Source: a virus. From it: a stretch of 64,000 nucleotides of DNA. Position numbers and translations under genes: made by a program. Of this stretch, positions 7,368 to 15,049 are shown one piece after another. The notes beneath the pieces were generated by a model. That model searched no databases, was not told where the DNA came from, and saw only the letters and a program-made list of their open reading frames with translations. Every line of letters begins with the position of its first letter. The stretch's first letter is position 1. The stretch lies in IMG/VR virus record IMGVR_UViG_3300042387_002461, positions 1 to 64,000 of that record; one strand, 5' to 3'.

Positions 7368-8819
7368 ATGGCTATCATCAATCAATATCTCAGCACACTT
7401 ACATATAGTGATCCGACAACTGCAACACTTCAAAAAATCTTTGAAGAAGATATTCTCGGAGACAGCGCTGATACTTACTTTGAAGTTCCTCTTCCCTTTC
7501 CGATTAGTTATTTTGGAAACTCCTACAATTCTGTATTTGTTTCTTCTAATGGTTATATTACTTTTGGAGAAGGTTCGGGCAGCACTCCTGACTGGGCACA
7601 AGACTTAATGGAAGACCATACTCCTTTTGTTTCTGTTGCAGCAGGTGATGATAGAATTAAGGAGCTCTGGGCAACAAACTCTGAACTCTCTGCAGACGCT
7701 GAGGAATTTCGCATAAGATTCAACGGCTGGTATCCTTATAATATTGAAGGTTATGGCGACGAACCGCCTACTCCTACAAATCTTACCTACGACCTTACTT
7801 TTTATAAAAACTTGCCAGAGCAGATCGATCTTCAGATTATCTCTCAGCCTGTTACAGGAATTGATGTCGAAGTCTTCAGAGATCAAGAATTTATCCCAAA
7901 TGTTATTGTCAGCGAAGGCTTCTCAATACTTGCGCTTGCAGACAATGCTGCAGAGCAAGGGTTCAGAATTACTGCCAGCCTTCCAATTTCTTATCCTTAC
8001 TTGAGCGGACTCAATGGCGTGCTCTATAATGGTTACTTTGAAGGTAATCCAGAGTTCTTCAAGACAGCCACTAGAGAAGGAACAACTGAAGCAAGAAATA
8101 CTTTCAACGGACTCAGTGAAACCGTTGATGCTTCTTGGCAATGGACTGGATATCTCCTTTCTCCTGAAACCAATTATTATTCCTTTAATGGCAATTCCGA
8201 ACATGCTTTCTGTATGTGGCTTGGTGCATCTGCTCTTGAAGCAAACTATTCATCTTCGAATATGCTTGTATCTGCAGACAATTATCAAGACTTTAATACA
8301 AGAGAAGAAAGAGTAACATTTGCTGGATATACTCAATCAACTAATGAATTCACATTTGCTCCAGAAGTCAGCGCAAAGTTCTCTTATCTGTCTGCTGGTT
8401 CAAGAGTTGCTGGTTATAGTCAAGTAACCGATACGAACTTTGTTCTTACTGTTGCTTCCAGAGACACCGTTACTGGAACAATCTCTGCCACCACAGACGT
8501 TATTGGACAAGATGATATTGGAAACGCGGACAGCTGTCTTAAAATTCCAAAAGGCATTCTTCTTCAAGGAGGAGAGTACTATCCGATCAGAATTCAATGG
8601 GGCCATCCTCCAGAACCAACTGGAGCCAATCTTTACATAAACTTCCGCCAACTAGATGGTTACGATCCCGAGACTGGAGAAACTTATGATACAAATTCTA
8701 CATCAGATTGGACCGGTCTAGCTTGGAGAGATCCAGAAACTGACGGACCAGAAAGAATCTGGAACATCTATGGAGGAATTAGCAATTACTTGAGACTCAG
8801 ACTACTTGGTCACTTCTAA
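7368..8819 (+). CDS. virion adhesin-like protein with nidogen-like and PA14-like regions
   Basis: 483 aa. Residues about 40-70 (PLPFPISYFGNSYNSVFVSSNGYITFG) match the nidogen-type beta motif. Residues about 215-450 (GLNGVLYNGYFEG..., WQWTGYLLSPETNYYSF, GEYYPIRIQWG...NLYINFRQ) resemble a PA14/GLEYA sugar-binding fold. No signal peptide. It is alone on the + strand among - strand genes, with a late-like GTTAAATAG before the ATG. Most likely a tail-fibre or capsid-decoration protein that binds host surface sugars (inference). Confidence 0.75.
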   Translation: MAIINQYLSTLTYSDPTTATLQKIFEEDILGDSADTYFEVPLPFPISYFGNSYNSVFVSSNGYITFGEGSGSTPDWAQDLMEDHTPFVSVAAGDDRIKELWATNSELSADAEEFRIRFNGWYPYNIEGYGDEPPTPTNLTYDLTFYKNLPEQIDLQIISQPVTGIDVEVFRDQEFIPNVIVSEGFSILALADNAAEQGFRITASLPISYPYLSGLNGVLYNGYFEGNPEFFKTATREGTTEARNTFNGLSETVDASWQWTGYLLSPETNYYSFNGNSEHAFCMWLGASALEANYSSSNMLVSADNYQDFNTREERVTFAGYTQSTNEFTFAPEVSAKFSYLSAGSRVAGYSQVTDTNFVLTVASRDTVTGTISATTDVIGQDDIGNADSCLKIPKGILLQGGEYYPIRIQWGHPPEPTGANLYINFRQLDGYDPETGETYDTNSTSDWTGLAWRDPETDGPERIWNIYGGISNYLRLRLLGHF

Positions 8820-9019
8820 AAATACTTCAAGACAACAAAAGATTGCTTCTGTTCACCTTTCCATAAGAAAGTTAGAAGGTCTCTGCCTGAAGAATCTTCT
8901 TCACAGTTCAGAGTCTCTATGTTCTTTACAGGAACACACCTTCCTTCAACAATAACACAAGGAACTTGTTCAGGAAACCAGTTCTTCGATGAGTAATAAT
9001 CTTTCTCTGGCTTTGTCAT
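8816..9019 (-). CDS. unknown 67-residue protein, paralogue of 10216-10398
   Basis: Shares VPCVxVxxxxxVPxxxxE, a DSSGRDLLTF segment and small size with the 10216-10398 product. Its end overlaps the stop of the convergent adhesin gene by 4 bp. Function unknown. Confidence 0.75.
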   Translation of the reverse strand: MTKPEKDYYSSKNWFPEQVPCVIVEGRCVPVKNIETLNCEEDSSGRDLLTFLWKGEQKQSFVVLKYF

Positions 9020-9022
9020 TTA

Positions 9023-9115
9023 TTAGCAAAATTTCTTAATCAAATATATAACGCCGACCCAAAAGCCAATGCATCCACACAAACCTGCTAACAAAACTTT
9101 TCCTCTAAAAGACAT
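9023..9115 (-). CDS. 30-residue membrane peptide
   Basis: MSFRGKVLLAGLCGCIGFW with a single transmembrane segment and basic end KKFC. A Shine-Dalgarno-like GGAAG lies 5 nt upstream, as expected for a gene inside an operon led by 9227-9331. Confidence 0.55.
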   Translation of the reverse strand: MSFRGKVLLAGLCGCIGFWVGVIYLIKKFC

Positions 9116-9126
9116 AATCTTCCTTT

Positions 9127-9222
9127 CTAATTTAGAATTGCTACCCTATTATGAATTATTGGATGCAAGTCTGGATCATTATTATTAGCTCGAATAAATT
9201 CTCGTGCCTCTTCTTCTGTCAT
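9127..9222 (-). CDS. 31-residue peptide
   Basis: ATG frame MTEEEAREFIRANNNDPDLH, second in a three-gene micro-operon of 30-35 residue peptides. Unrecognised. Confidence 0.5.
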   Translation of the reverse strand: MTEEEAREFIRANNNDPDLHPIIHNRVAILN

Positions 9223-9226
9223 AATC

Positions 9227-9331
9227 TTAGCGAAAGATGGTCTGCAAGCAATAGATAATAAGAGCTCCGAAAACTATTCCAGAAAGGAAGAGTTGCAAGC
9301 AATCAATATGTGATGTTTTGTTTTTGTTCAT
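9227..9331 (-). CDS. 34-residue membrane peptide
   Basis: Polar start (MNKNKTSHIDCLQ) then one hydrophobic segment (LFLSGIVFGALIIYCL). First gene after a good E-box at 9338-9366. A small inner-membrane early peptide is likely. Confidence 0.6.
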   Translation of the reverse strand: MNKNKTSHIDCLQLFLSGIVFGALIIYCLQTIFR

Positions 9332-9337
9332 AATTCA

Positions 9338-9366
9338 AATGTAGGACATGAAGCAGGACTTGTCAA
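9338..9366 (-). promoter_or_regulatory. E-box promoter for the 9.0-9.3 kb micro-operon
   Basis: TTGACA at 9361-9366, 17 nt spacer, TACATT at 9338-9343, ATG 6 nt later. It lacks the exact TGTCC after the -35 but keeps AGTCC. Confidence 0.75.
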
Positions 9367-9563
9367 CAAACCTTTGAAAAGAATTTGGAAACTTTTCTTG
9401 TAAGCCACATAGGAATAAGCTTATAAGATCGATCAAGATCTTCAAAGCTTCTCTCACAAGAGGGACAAATTGGCTCTCTAGAACGATCTTCTAAAGAATT
9501 GTTCCTTCTGCCTTTTCTTTTACAGACCTTGCAGACATATCGCCTTGAAGGAAGTTTGTTCAT
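9363..9563 (-). CDS. small zinc-ribbon-like protein
   Basis: 66 aa from ATG 9563; the upstream in-frame codons overlap the previous gene. Two Cys pairs, CKVC near residue 11 and CPSC near 35, with basic intervening residues suggest one zinc finger. It follows 9569-9805 by 5 nt and is probably co-transcribed. Likely nucleic-acid or protein binding. Confidence 0.75.
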   Translation of the reverse strand: MNKLPSRRYVCKVCKRKGRRNNSLEDRSREPICPSCERSFEDLDRSYKLIPMWLTRKVSKFFSKVC

Positions 9564-9568
9564 CGATT

Positions 9569-9805
9569 TCAAACAATCCGAGCAGTCTTCACAGAACCTT
9601 CGAGAGGTCGAAAGAAGTAGCAATGATTAGAGTCAGAATTCCACCCACTGAAGACAAAGTCTTTTCCATCAAACTTCAGAACCTTCTTTGTGAGCTTCTT
9701 AACTTCATCCCAACCATCTACATCAATCTCTAGAAACTCCCTCCGAACATCCGGACGAATTGAATGACGGACTGATAACTCTTCAGTAATTGTTGCTTTC
9801 TTCAT
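9569..9805 (-). CDS. unknown 78-residue protein
   Basis: Compact Trp-containing protein (DGWDEVKKLTKKVLKFDGKDFVFSGW). A weak E-box (TTGACTTGTCC at 9832-9842, poor -10) precedes the ATG. Leads the zinc-ribbon gene. Unrecognised. Confidence 0.75.
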   Translation of the reverse strand: MKKATITEELSVRHSIRPDVRREFLEIDVDGWDEVKKLTKKVLKFDGKDFVFSGWNSDSNHCYFFRPLEGSVKTARIV

Positions 9806-9849
9806 TACTCAAAAGCATCCTCGAGAGACTCGGACAAGTCAACAAAAGT

Positions 9850-10197
9850 TTATTTCATCTTTTCTTCTCTGCAAGCCTTAACATCCTTCTTGCATTCGCT
9901 AGCAGATTTAAACTTGCCAGCAAGCTTTGGAAAGATCTCTTCAATCTTTTCTAGTGCACAGTCTTTAATAATTACTGTATAACGACCTTGAGAATCTTGA
10001 GAAACCGAAAATACTTTGCTGCAGCTCTTAACCTTATCCATTACTTCTTCGGATTGATTAACAAATTGACCTTTTGCAAGCTTCTTGATAAGATCTCCGC
10101 AGTCTTGAACTTCTTTTTCAATAGAACTATTGCTATCTTTCTTTTCGAGAATTGATTGATAGGCTTCTTCTAAGAGTGTTTGGTCTTTTGATTTCAT
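9850..10197 (-). CDS. tag A protein, Lys/Cys-containing core
   Basis: 115 aa. Tag A (KDQTLLEEAYQSI), then a charged core with regularly placed Cys (CGD, KSCSK, DCALEK, SECKKDVKACRE) that could form disulphides outside the cytoplasm. TTAAGTAACCC lies just before ATG as a weak L-box. Function unknown. Confidence 0.85.
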   Translation of the reverse strand: MKSKDQTLLEEAYQSILEKKDSNSSIEKEVQDCGDLIKKLAKGQFVNQSEEVMDKVKSCSKVFSVSQDSQGRYTVIIKDCALEKIEEIFPKLAGKFKSASECKKDVKACREEKMK

Positions 10198-10215
10198 ATG
10201 GGTTACTTAATCAAA

Positions 10216-10398
10216 TTAATAAGCTGGTCGAGAAGTAATTCGAGATTGCATCTCTTTGCCTTCATAGATAAAAGTCATAAGATCATATCCCTGAAAGTCT
10301 TCCGAGATGTCAACGAACTCTACCTTGTCAGTAGCAATCCATTCTCCATCTCCGACGTGCACACAAGGAACAGTCTCCATAAAGTATTCGTCTTTCAT
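10216..10398 (-). CDS. unknown 60-residue protein, paralogue of 8816-9019
   Basis: Start chosen at ATG 10398 (MKDEYF). Shares VPCVxVGDG, FVDISEDFQGYDLMTF with 8816-9019. Last gene of the overlapping 10.2-12.3 kb operon. Confidence 0.75.
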   Translation of the reverse strand: MKDEYFMETVPCVHVGDGEWIATDKVEFVDISEDFQGYDLMTFIYEGKEMQSRITSRPAY

Positions 10399-10399
10399 A

Positions 10400-10747
10400 T
10401 TATTTGTTTTTTTTTTGGTAGAAGTCATGGTAAACTTTATAAGCTGCTACTTGACCTTTCAAGACGCTTAATTCTGCATGCGACCACTTTAGCAATTCAT
10501 TACGGTCCTTTTCAAGGCTGCGACATTTTTCTTCAAGTGCTTCTGTGTATCCGATTGCAGAAGGATCTCCTGCCCATTTATTTTTCAAAGCATCTGTCTC
10601 CGGTGTGTCTCCTAGCGCTACTGGATAGTATTCTCTCATTGTGTTCCTAAAACTTTCCTTTAGGGAACTTGTATCTAGCGTATTGGTGGGCGAAGAAAAG
10701 AACTTCGCTACAGGATTGTCTTCTCCTTTAGTTATTTCGATTATCAT
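10400..10747 (-). CDS. unknown coiled-coil protein
   Basis: 115 aa from ATG 10747, which overlaps the upstream gene by 20 bp. A longer frame upstream is a shadow of that gene. The C-terminal half (EALEEKCRSLEKDRNELLKW) is coiled coil. Related in style to 10728-11237. Confidence 0.75.
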   Translation of the reverse strand: MIIEITKGEDNPVAKFFSSPTNTLDTSSLKESFRNTMREYYPVALGDTPETDALKNKWAGDPSAIGYTEALEEKCRSLEKDRNELLKWSHAELSVLKGQVAAYKVYHDFYQKKNK

Positions 10748-11237
10748 TTCGCTCCTCCAATGCTTCGCGAGCAATGTTGCCCATCGTTCTCCAGTCCTCG
10801 TAAGTATCTTCTCCATCAACGAAGACTGTCTCAATCTTTGATAACGCTTCGAACAGTTCGTTACGCTCGCGTTCTGCTTGAGCCCATCCTTCCAAGGCTT
10901 TCGTGTGCGCTTCATCGTAGATGTGTGCAGATTTCAGTGCTACATCTCTTGCGCTAATCGCCTCATCTCGCTCTTTATAAACACGCTCGAGTTCTTCATA
11001 TTGCGCGTTTGAAAAGTTATTCATGTCTTTGATTTGCTTTTCGAGACTCTCGATTCGCTCTGCAAAAATTCGCATTGCTGCCTCGGATACATCTTCTTTT
11101 CCTTGACAGTGCTCAGACAAATTATAAGCTGCTCGCCCGTATTCCGACGAATTTTCAGGATCTTTAATAGGGCTACACTCTAGTAAAGCAAAAGCTCTAC
11201 ATAAAGCTAGCTCTGATGTTGCATTTGTATCACTCAT
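10728..11237 (-). CDS. unknown coiled-coil protein
   Basis: 169 aa from ATG 11237 (MSDTNATSELALC). Long heptad-rich helix about 55-130 (ERIESLEKQIKDM, ERVYKERDEAISAR). The ATG overlaps the previous stop (ATGA). Function unknown. Confidence 0.8.
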   Translation of the reverse strand: MSDTNATSELALCRAFALLECSPIKDPENSSEYGRAAYNLSEHCQGKEDVSEAAMRIFAERIESLEKQIKDMNNFSNAQYEELERVYKERDEAISARDVALKSAHIYDEAHTKALEGWAQAERERNELFEALSKIETVFVDGEDTYEDWRTMGNIAREALEERNDNRNN

Positions 11238-11443
11238 TTCGTGCCCTCCAAAGCATCCCATAGCTTTTTCCTGAACTCGTTCCGCGCTCGCTCCTCCGCC
11301 ATCCAATCACGAGCGTCCGCTACATTTGGTGTAGCTTTCAAGACACCCTTTGTCATACGGATAGCTGTAAGAATAGCGTCACAATCATCTAATCGTGTAT
11401 CTTTCTCGAGCAAGACTGTTATTGTGTTTATTCTGTCACTCAT
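11234..11443 (-). CDS. unknown 69-residue protein
   Basis: Charged helical protein (MSDRINTITVLLEKDTRLDDCDAIL). ATG and stop both overlap neighbours by 4 bp (ATGA), showing coupled translation in the 10.2-12.3 kb operon. Confidence 0.75.
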   Translation of the reverse strand: MSDRINTITVLLEKDTRLDDCDAILTAIRMTKGVLKATPNVADARDWMAEERARNEFRKKLWDALEGTK

Positions 11444-11871
11444 TTTGCAATCTCCTTCACTTCAATAATATATGGATATTCTTGAAAGTACCAATTAAGA
11501 ATCTTATTGCCTTTAATCTTAATAGTATACTTCTCTCCTACTTTCAGACTACTATAGATCTCATCACTATTCCAAATCTGGATAGGAAACATAAGGTTTG
11601 ATACTTCATAGACTCCCTTATCGGTTCCTACCATATAGTGAGAAGACTCTCCTCCATCTACATATAACCTCTCAATGGTTATAACTTGTTCCTCTTCTGG
11701 ACCAAAGCCATTCACTCCATATGCATAATCAATAGCTACAAATGGAAGATACATTGCCAGTACCATTATGGTAGCAGCTACCGTTGCTCCTAGAAAGATG
11801 AATATAGGATGACATTGAATAGCCCAATCAATTAGTCTATCGATTAGTGGTTCTTTTTTATTCATATTCAT
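11440..11871 (-). CDS. membrane-anchored small protein
   Basis: 143 aa (MNMNKKEPL; start could be either Met). One strong transmembrane helix at about 20-45 (PIFIFLGATVAATIMVLAMYL), then a periplasmic beta-rich domain (VYEVSNL, VGEKYTIKIKGNKILNWYFQEYPYIIEV) that resembles small OB-like phage membrane proteins. Possibly acts at the envelope early in infection (inference). Confidence 0.8.
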   Translation of the reverse strand: MNMNKKEPLIDRLIDWAIQCHPIFIFLGATVAATIMVLAMYLPFVAIDYAYGVNGFGPEEEQVITIERLYVDGGESSHYMVGTDKGVYEVSNLMFPIQIWNSDEIYSSLKVGEKYTIKIKGNKILNWYFQEYPYIIEVKEIAK

Positions 11872-12058
11872 GTTTTATAACTCCTTTAAGTGACACTGCA
11901 CCGCAAACACTGCAGTCAATATCTTCCAAGGCATCAATTAGTTTAGAGATTGCTGTAGCTTCTGGATGCTTATCAAGATGAGCAATCTTCGCAGCAGCTA
12001 CCAAAGCGTCATGTGCCTGTTCGAAGCAACACATTAGTTCGTACTCAGTCGTTGTCAT
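11858..12058 (-). CDS. unknown 66-residue protein with CxxC
   Basis: Start at ATG 12058 (MTTTEYELMCCFEQAHDALV). A CSVCG pair lies near the C-terminus. Overlaps the starts of both neighbours by 4-14 bp within the operon. Confidence 0.75.
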   Translation of the reverse strand: MTTTEYELMCCFEQAHDALVAAAKIAHLDKHPEATAISKLIDALEDIDCSVCGAVSLKGVIKHEYE

Positions 12059-12273
12059 TGATTCTCCTCTAGCCACTTCTTCTCTTCTTCGATTATTCCC
12101 TTGAGCTGTTTAGTAGTTTGTTTCAAGACATCTAGCTCATATCCTTGTAGTTGGAGTTTCTGTAGAGTCTCATATATGGCCCCGATAAGGTACTGATGGC
12201 CTTGATTCAAACCACAAACCTGACTAGCCCTTTCGTCTAAGGCCCCCAGGTAGTCTTTAATAATGTCGTTCAT
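12055..12273 (-). CDS. unknown 72-residue helical protein
   Basis: Helical, Gln/Leu-rich (YETLQKLQLQGYELDVLKQTTKQLKG). First gene of a seven-gene overlapping operon running to 10216. Preceded by an E-box. Confidence 0.8.
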   Translation of the reverse strand: MNDIIKDYLGALDERASQVCGLNQGHQYLIGAIYETLQKLQLQGYELDVLKQTTKQLKGIIEEEKKWLEENQ

Positions 12274-12279
12274 GCTGCC

Positions 12280-12308
12280 ATAATCGTATCAGACTATGGA
12301 CAAGTCAA
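12280..12308 (-). promoter_or_regulatory. E-box promoter of the 10.2-12.3 kb operon
   Basis: TTGACTTGTCC at 12298-12308, GATTAT at 12280-12285, 17 nt spacer, ATG 6 nt after the -10. Confidence 0.75.
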
Positions 12309-12605
12309 CTATCTATTATCAGTAATACCTTCTGGATTGTGCCTCTCGAAAGCATCAACAATTTGCTCGATATCGTCCGGGTTATCGTAACGATCATAGT
12401 CCTTGTGATTAGGAGGCTGATAGATATAAGCAACAGTATGATATGTTGCATCCCCTTCCCAATCTTCATCAGTCAATGTCTCGAGAGTTACCTCAAAAGA
12501 CTTCGGATCCTTTAAAGCAGCTTCGAAATAATCAACTCTATTGCTAAGTCCCTCACAAACTTTAGTATAAGCTTCTTCTAACAATGTCTGGTCTTTAAAC
12601 TTCAT
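12309..12605 (-). CDS. tag A protein, acidic core
   Basis: 98 aa. Tag A with KFKDQTLLEEAYTKV, then an acidic/aromatic core (DEDWEGDATYHTVAYIYQPP). ATG 2 nt after the stop of the upstream tag A gene, with AAATAAAATAGC acting as L-box. Confidence 0.85.
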   Translation of the reverse strand: MKFKDQTLLEEAYTKVCEGLSNRVDYFEAALKDPKSFEVTLETLTDEDWEGDATYHTVAYIYQPPNHKDYDRYDNPDDIEQIVDAFERHNPEGITDNR

Positions 12606-12606
12606 G

Positions 12607-12864
12607 CTATTTTATTTCTATTCCTCCACCTGGTCCTTGTTCGTAAATCTTGATCTTAAAAGCTTCAGGATAGGCCATTCCTTGAAGCCATGCATGTGCC
12701 ACTTGCTCACTAAAGAAAGCCTCCTTGAAGATATCACCTTCCTTGTCTGGTCTGACAATAATATAAACCCTCACTTTCTCGTTATGTTCGCCTTCTTGCT
12801 CATTGACGGGCAATTGGATCTTTGCATAAGCTTCTTCTAATAATTGTTGGTCTTTGGACTTCAT
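12607..12864 (-). CDS. tag A protein, small alpha/beta core
   Basis: 85 aa. Tag A (KDQQLLEEAYAKI), then EKVRVYIIVRPDKEGD and FFSEQVAHAWLQGM, an alternating strand/helix core. L-box CTTAAATAAAC ends 3-4 nt before ATG. Confidence 0.85.
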   Translation of the reverse strand: MKSKDQQLLEEAYAKIQLPVNEQEGEHNEKVRVYIIVRPDKEGDIFKEAFFSEQVAHAWLQGMAYPEAFKIKIYEQGPGGGIEIK

Positions 12865-12872
12865 GAGTTTAT

Positions 12873-13118
12873 TTAAGCGTTATGCATTCCAAATTGATAA
12901 GCAGCAGCCATAGCATCTCTTACGCTTGGGTCTGATACTAGATTCGGAATATTAAAATTGCTTGCAATCGTGTCCAATAATTTTTGAGTCTCAGAATCCA
13001 ATGAGTGATAAGAACGCGGCTGTAAACTATAGTAAGATTTCAATTTTTGTTTTTCTGCTTCTGTTCCGCGCAGAGACGTATAAGCTTCTTCTAATAATGT
13101 TTGGTCTTTGGACTTCAT
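12873..13118 (-). CDS. tag A protein, helical core
   Basis: 81 aa. Tag A (KDQTLLEEAYTSL) followed by a helical core (SETQKLLDTIASNFNIPNLV). L-box AGATAAATAAAC ends 4 nt before ATG. First of three consecutive tag A genes. Confidence 0.85.
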   Translation of the reverse strand: MKSKDQTLLEEAYTSLRGTEAEKQKLKSYYSLQPRSYHSLDSETQKLLDTIASNFNIPNLVSDPSVRDAMAAAYQFGMHNA

Positions 13119-13121
13119 GAG

Positions 13122-13132
13122 TTTATTTATCT
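13122..13132 (-). promoter_or_regulatory. L-box (late-type promoter)
   Basis: GATAAATAA on the - strand, separated from the ATG by ACTC. One of the best matches to the T4 late consensus in the window. Confidence 0.65.
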
Positions 13133-13135
13133 AAC

Positions 13136-13378
13136 TCAAGCTAACATCTCTGGTTCTTGCCAATATAAAGTTGAGAAGTTAGCAAGCCATCCTCCAGACG
13201 AGTGCCGAATGCCTGAGAAGACCTTAGAACCAGACTGATCATCCCGAACCATATAAAAGTCTCCCTTCTCTCCTTCAACATTATACTTGACCCTGCGAGC
13301 CTCTTTAATAAGCTCCATGAAGTGCTTGTGAGGAACGACTCGAGTGAATGAATTGTGAATTGTTTGCGCAGTTGTCAT
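13136..13378 (-). CDS. unknown 80-residue protein
   Basis: Start at ATG 13378, after an E-box; 12 upstream in-frame codons are promoter sequence. Middle part FYMVRDDQSGSKVFSGI resembles 6615-6851. Function unknown. Confidence 0.8.
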   Translation of the reverse strand: MTTAQTIHNSFTRVVPHKHFMELIKEARRVKYNVEGEKGDFYMVRDDQSGSKVFSGIRHSSGGWLANFSTLYWQEPEMLA

Positions 13379-13385
13379 GCGATTG

Positions 13386-13414
13386 ATATTCAGGAAAGGT
13401 CTTGGACAGGTCAA
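13386..13414 (-). promoter_or_regulatory. E-box promoter
   Basis: TTGACCTGTCC, 17 nt spacer, GAATAT, ATG 7 nt later (13378). Confidence 0.85.
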
Positions 13415-13639
13415 CTATCGAGGCAAAGAAGGTCCTGCTACTACAATCTCTTTAGTATCTGGATCATAAGCCATTGCTGCATACTGATCTACAGGTCGCT
13501 TGAAGTCCCAGAACTGACCAATGGCACAATCTAATGCTTTGTTCCAGTCTACTTCTTTAGGCAGTCCATCCTTATCGACTATCTTCATTCCCTCGAGAAT
13601 GTTTATCACTTCTTCGTTTGTCCAGTTGTCTCTTTTCAT
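13415..13639 (-). CDS. unknown 74-residue protein
   Basis: Trp-rich (MKRDNWTNEEVINIL, EVDWNKALDCAIGQFWDF). The stop TGA is contributed by the TTGA of the next E-box. Unrecognised. Confidence 0.8.
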   Translation of the reverse strand: MKRDNWTNEEVINILEGMKIVDKDGLPKEVDWNKALDCAIGQFWDFKRPVDQYAAMAYDPDTKEIVVAGPSLPR

Positions 13640-13646
13640 TGTTTAG

Positions 13647-13674
13647 ATCTTAGTTTCCTTTGTTGGACGAGTCA
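13647..13674 (-). promoter_or_regulatory. E-box promoter variant
   Basis: TGACTCGTCC at 13665-13674 and TAAGAT at 13647-13652; ATG 7 nt downstream. Confidence 0.65.
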
Positions 13675-13675
13675 C

Positions 13676-13906
13676 CTATCGACCCACTCCCATTCCTCCA
13701 TACTTCAGCATAGAATTTGTCAAATAGAATTGAAGAGATCTTGTTGAGTCTAGTGGGGAGATATCTAAAGCAATCTTGCGCTTATCAAGCTGCTTAATGG
13801 AAGAACTCTCCACGACCTCTTTGATCTTTGCTTTGAGGTCCTCGCAATTTTGGATCTCCATAAGTTGATTGAAGTGCTTCAGGAAGATAGAGCTGATTTG
13901 TTTCAT
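13676..13906 (-). CDS. unknown 76-residue protein
   Basis: ATG 13906 after an E-box. Helical, Lys-rich (LKAKIKEVVESSSIKQLDKRK). Unrecognised. Confidence 0.8.
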   Translation of the reverse strand: MKQISSIFLKHFNQLMEIQNCEDLKAKIKEVVESSSIKQLDKRKIALDISPLDSTRSLQFYLTNSMLKYGGMGVGR

Positions 13907-13913
13907 AAGATAG

Positions 13914-13942
13914 ATATTAGAAGTTGAGGGTGGACAAGGCAA
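13914..13942 (-). promoter_or_regulatory. E-box promoter
   Basis: TTGCCTTGTCC, 17 nt spacer, TAATAT, ATG 7 nt later. Confidence 0.85.
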
Positions 13943-14209
13943 CTATTGCTTTGCCATCCAATCTTGCTTAACCTTATTGTACCACTGTGGATTCTTCTCT
14001 CTAAGGATTTCCAAAGGAGCCTTGCGATCAATGTTCAAATCAAAGAAGTAATCTTCAACACTATGAGAAGCAACTAGCTCTTTCTTGAACTTAGTCATTG
14101 AGACTGGACCGCTATGCTTGAACCTAGCAACAAACTGACGCTTCGGTCCGTAAGTGAGGTAGGCTCCTTCTTTGTGAAGCTCTGCAAGAGTGAATTTAGT
14201 AGGAATCAT
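13943..14209 (-). CDS. unknown 88-residue protein
   Basis: Basic/aromatic protein with NPQWYNKVKQDW near the end. Start overlaps the upstream stop (TAATG), so it is translated with the membrane gene 14209-14391. Confidence 0.8.
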   Translation of the reverse strand: MIPTKFTLAELHKEGAYLTYGPKRQFVARFKHSGPVSMTKFKKELVASHSVEDYFFDLNIDRKAPLEILREKNPQWYNKVKQDWMAKQ

Positions 14210-14391
14210 TATTTTGAAAATACTTTAACAAAGCTTACAACAATAGCCAAAAGAACGAACATAAGAGCTAGTCCAAGCTGAGCAATCATTGGAGACATAA
14301 CCCACCACCAAGACCAATCAATATGGTTCGTAAGCTTCAGACCAACAAAGAGGATTGTGAGAAGAGATAAGAATGACAGATTGATTTTCAT
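14209..14391 (-). CDS. 60-residue two-helix membrane protein
   Basis: Start at ATG 14391. Two transmembrane segments (LSFLSLLTILFVGLKL and QLGLALMFVLLAIVVSF) with WSWWW between. An early envelope protein is likely; function unknown. Confidence 0.8.
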   Translation of the reverse strand: MKINLSFLSLLTILFVGLKLTNHIDWSWWWVMSPMIAQLGLALMFVLLAIVVSFVKVFSK

Positions 14392-14401
14392 TACAGAGAT
14401 G

Positions 14402-14430
14402 ATCTTAGAGGTTGATAGTGGACAGGTCAA
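14402..14430 (-). promoter_or_regulatory. E-box promoter
   Basis: TTGACCTGTCC, 17 nt spacer, TAAGAT, ATG 10 nt later. Confidence 0.9.
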
Positions 14431-14443
14431 GCTCCAGTGTTCT

Positions 14444-14662
14444 TCACAGACTACTGTTTGGGCACTTGTTCCAAAGGCATTTGACATTAGGCAAGCAATA
14501 CTTGCAAGTAGAGTGCCAACCTTCTTTAGGCCAAGTATGCTTTGGTTGATTGCTGTGTTGTACAGTGCTGCAGAATGTTTTGAAGTCTGTTTGAGCTTGA
14601 TTGACTGTTGAGCAGGCCGACAAGAGTGCTCCTGTTATAATTGCAAGTGCAATGTGTTTCAT
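14444..14662 (-). CDS. lipoprotein with four-Cys tail
   Basis: 72 aa from ATG 14662. Signal peptide MKHIALAIITGALLSAC with lipobox LSAC. The C-terminus has a CxxC then CxxxxCPNSSL pattern also present in the lipoprotein at 18955-19167. Early lipoproteins of phages often block superinfection; that role here is only a possibility. Confidence 0.85.
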   Translation of the reverse strand: MKHIALAIITGALLSACSTVNQAQTDFKTFCSTVQHSNQPKHTWPKEGWHSTCKYCLPNVKCLWNKCPNSSL

Positions 14663-14669
14663 GGTGTTG

Positions 14670-14698
14670 ATTGTATGTTGGGTTGATGGACAGGTCAA
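14670..14698 (-). promoter_or_regulatory. E-box promoter
   Basis: TTGACCTGTCC, 17 nt spacer, TACAAT, ATG 7 nt later. Confidence 0.9.
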
Positions 14699-14707
14699 TA
14701 AAAGTTC

Positions 14708-15010
14708 TTACCAGCGATTGTTGTAATAACCTCTTGCTGGTTGGGAGTTATAGATGATTGTTTGCTGGGGATAATAAACTGGCTGCATCTGCTGATAAGG
14801 CCTCATATAAACCGTTTGCGGAACACTATAAACAACATTCTGCTGATAATATGTCCTAGTCTGGTAGGTTGGATAACATTGATTGTTCTGATTGTTTCCC
14901 CATTGGAATCTAGCACCATTGCCAAGAGTAAAGCCCCAGGAAGGCCCTGCTTGAACTTTAGAAGCAAGAAGAACAATTGTCAGAACAGAGAATGCGAGTA
15001 GTTTTTTCAT
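14708..15010 (-). CDS. secreted Tyr/Gln/Pro-rich protein
   Basis: 100 aa from ATG 15010. Classical signal peptide (MKKLLAFSVLTIVLLASKVQA) followed by a glycine/asparagine segment and a Tyr-Gln-Pro-rich low-complexity tail. Periplasmic or outer-membrane-associated early protein; function unknown. Confidence 0.85.
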   Translation of the reverse strand: MKKLLAFSVLTIVLLASKVQAGPSWGFTLGNGARFQWGNNQNNQCYPTYQTRTYYQQNVVYSVPQTVYMRPYQQMQPVYYPQQTIIYNSQPARGYYNNRW

Positions 15011-15020
15011 TGTGAAAATA

Positions 15021-15049
15021 ATCTTAGAGATTGTTTGAGGACAGATCAA
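15021..15049 (-). promoter_or_regulatory. E-box promoter
   Basis: TTGATCTGTCC, 17 nt spacer, TAAGAT, ATG 10 nt later. Confidence 0.9.
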
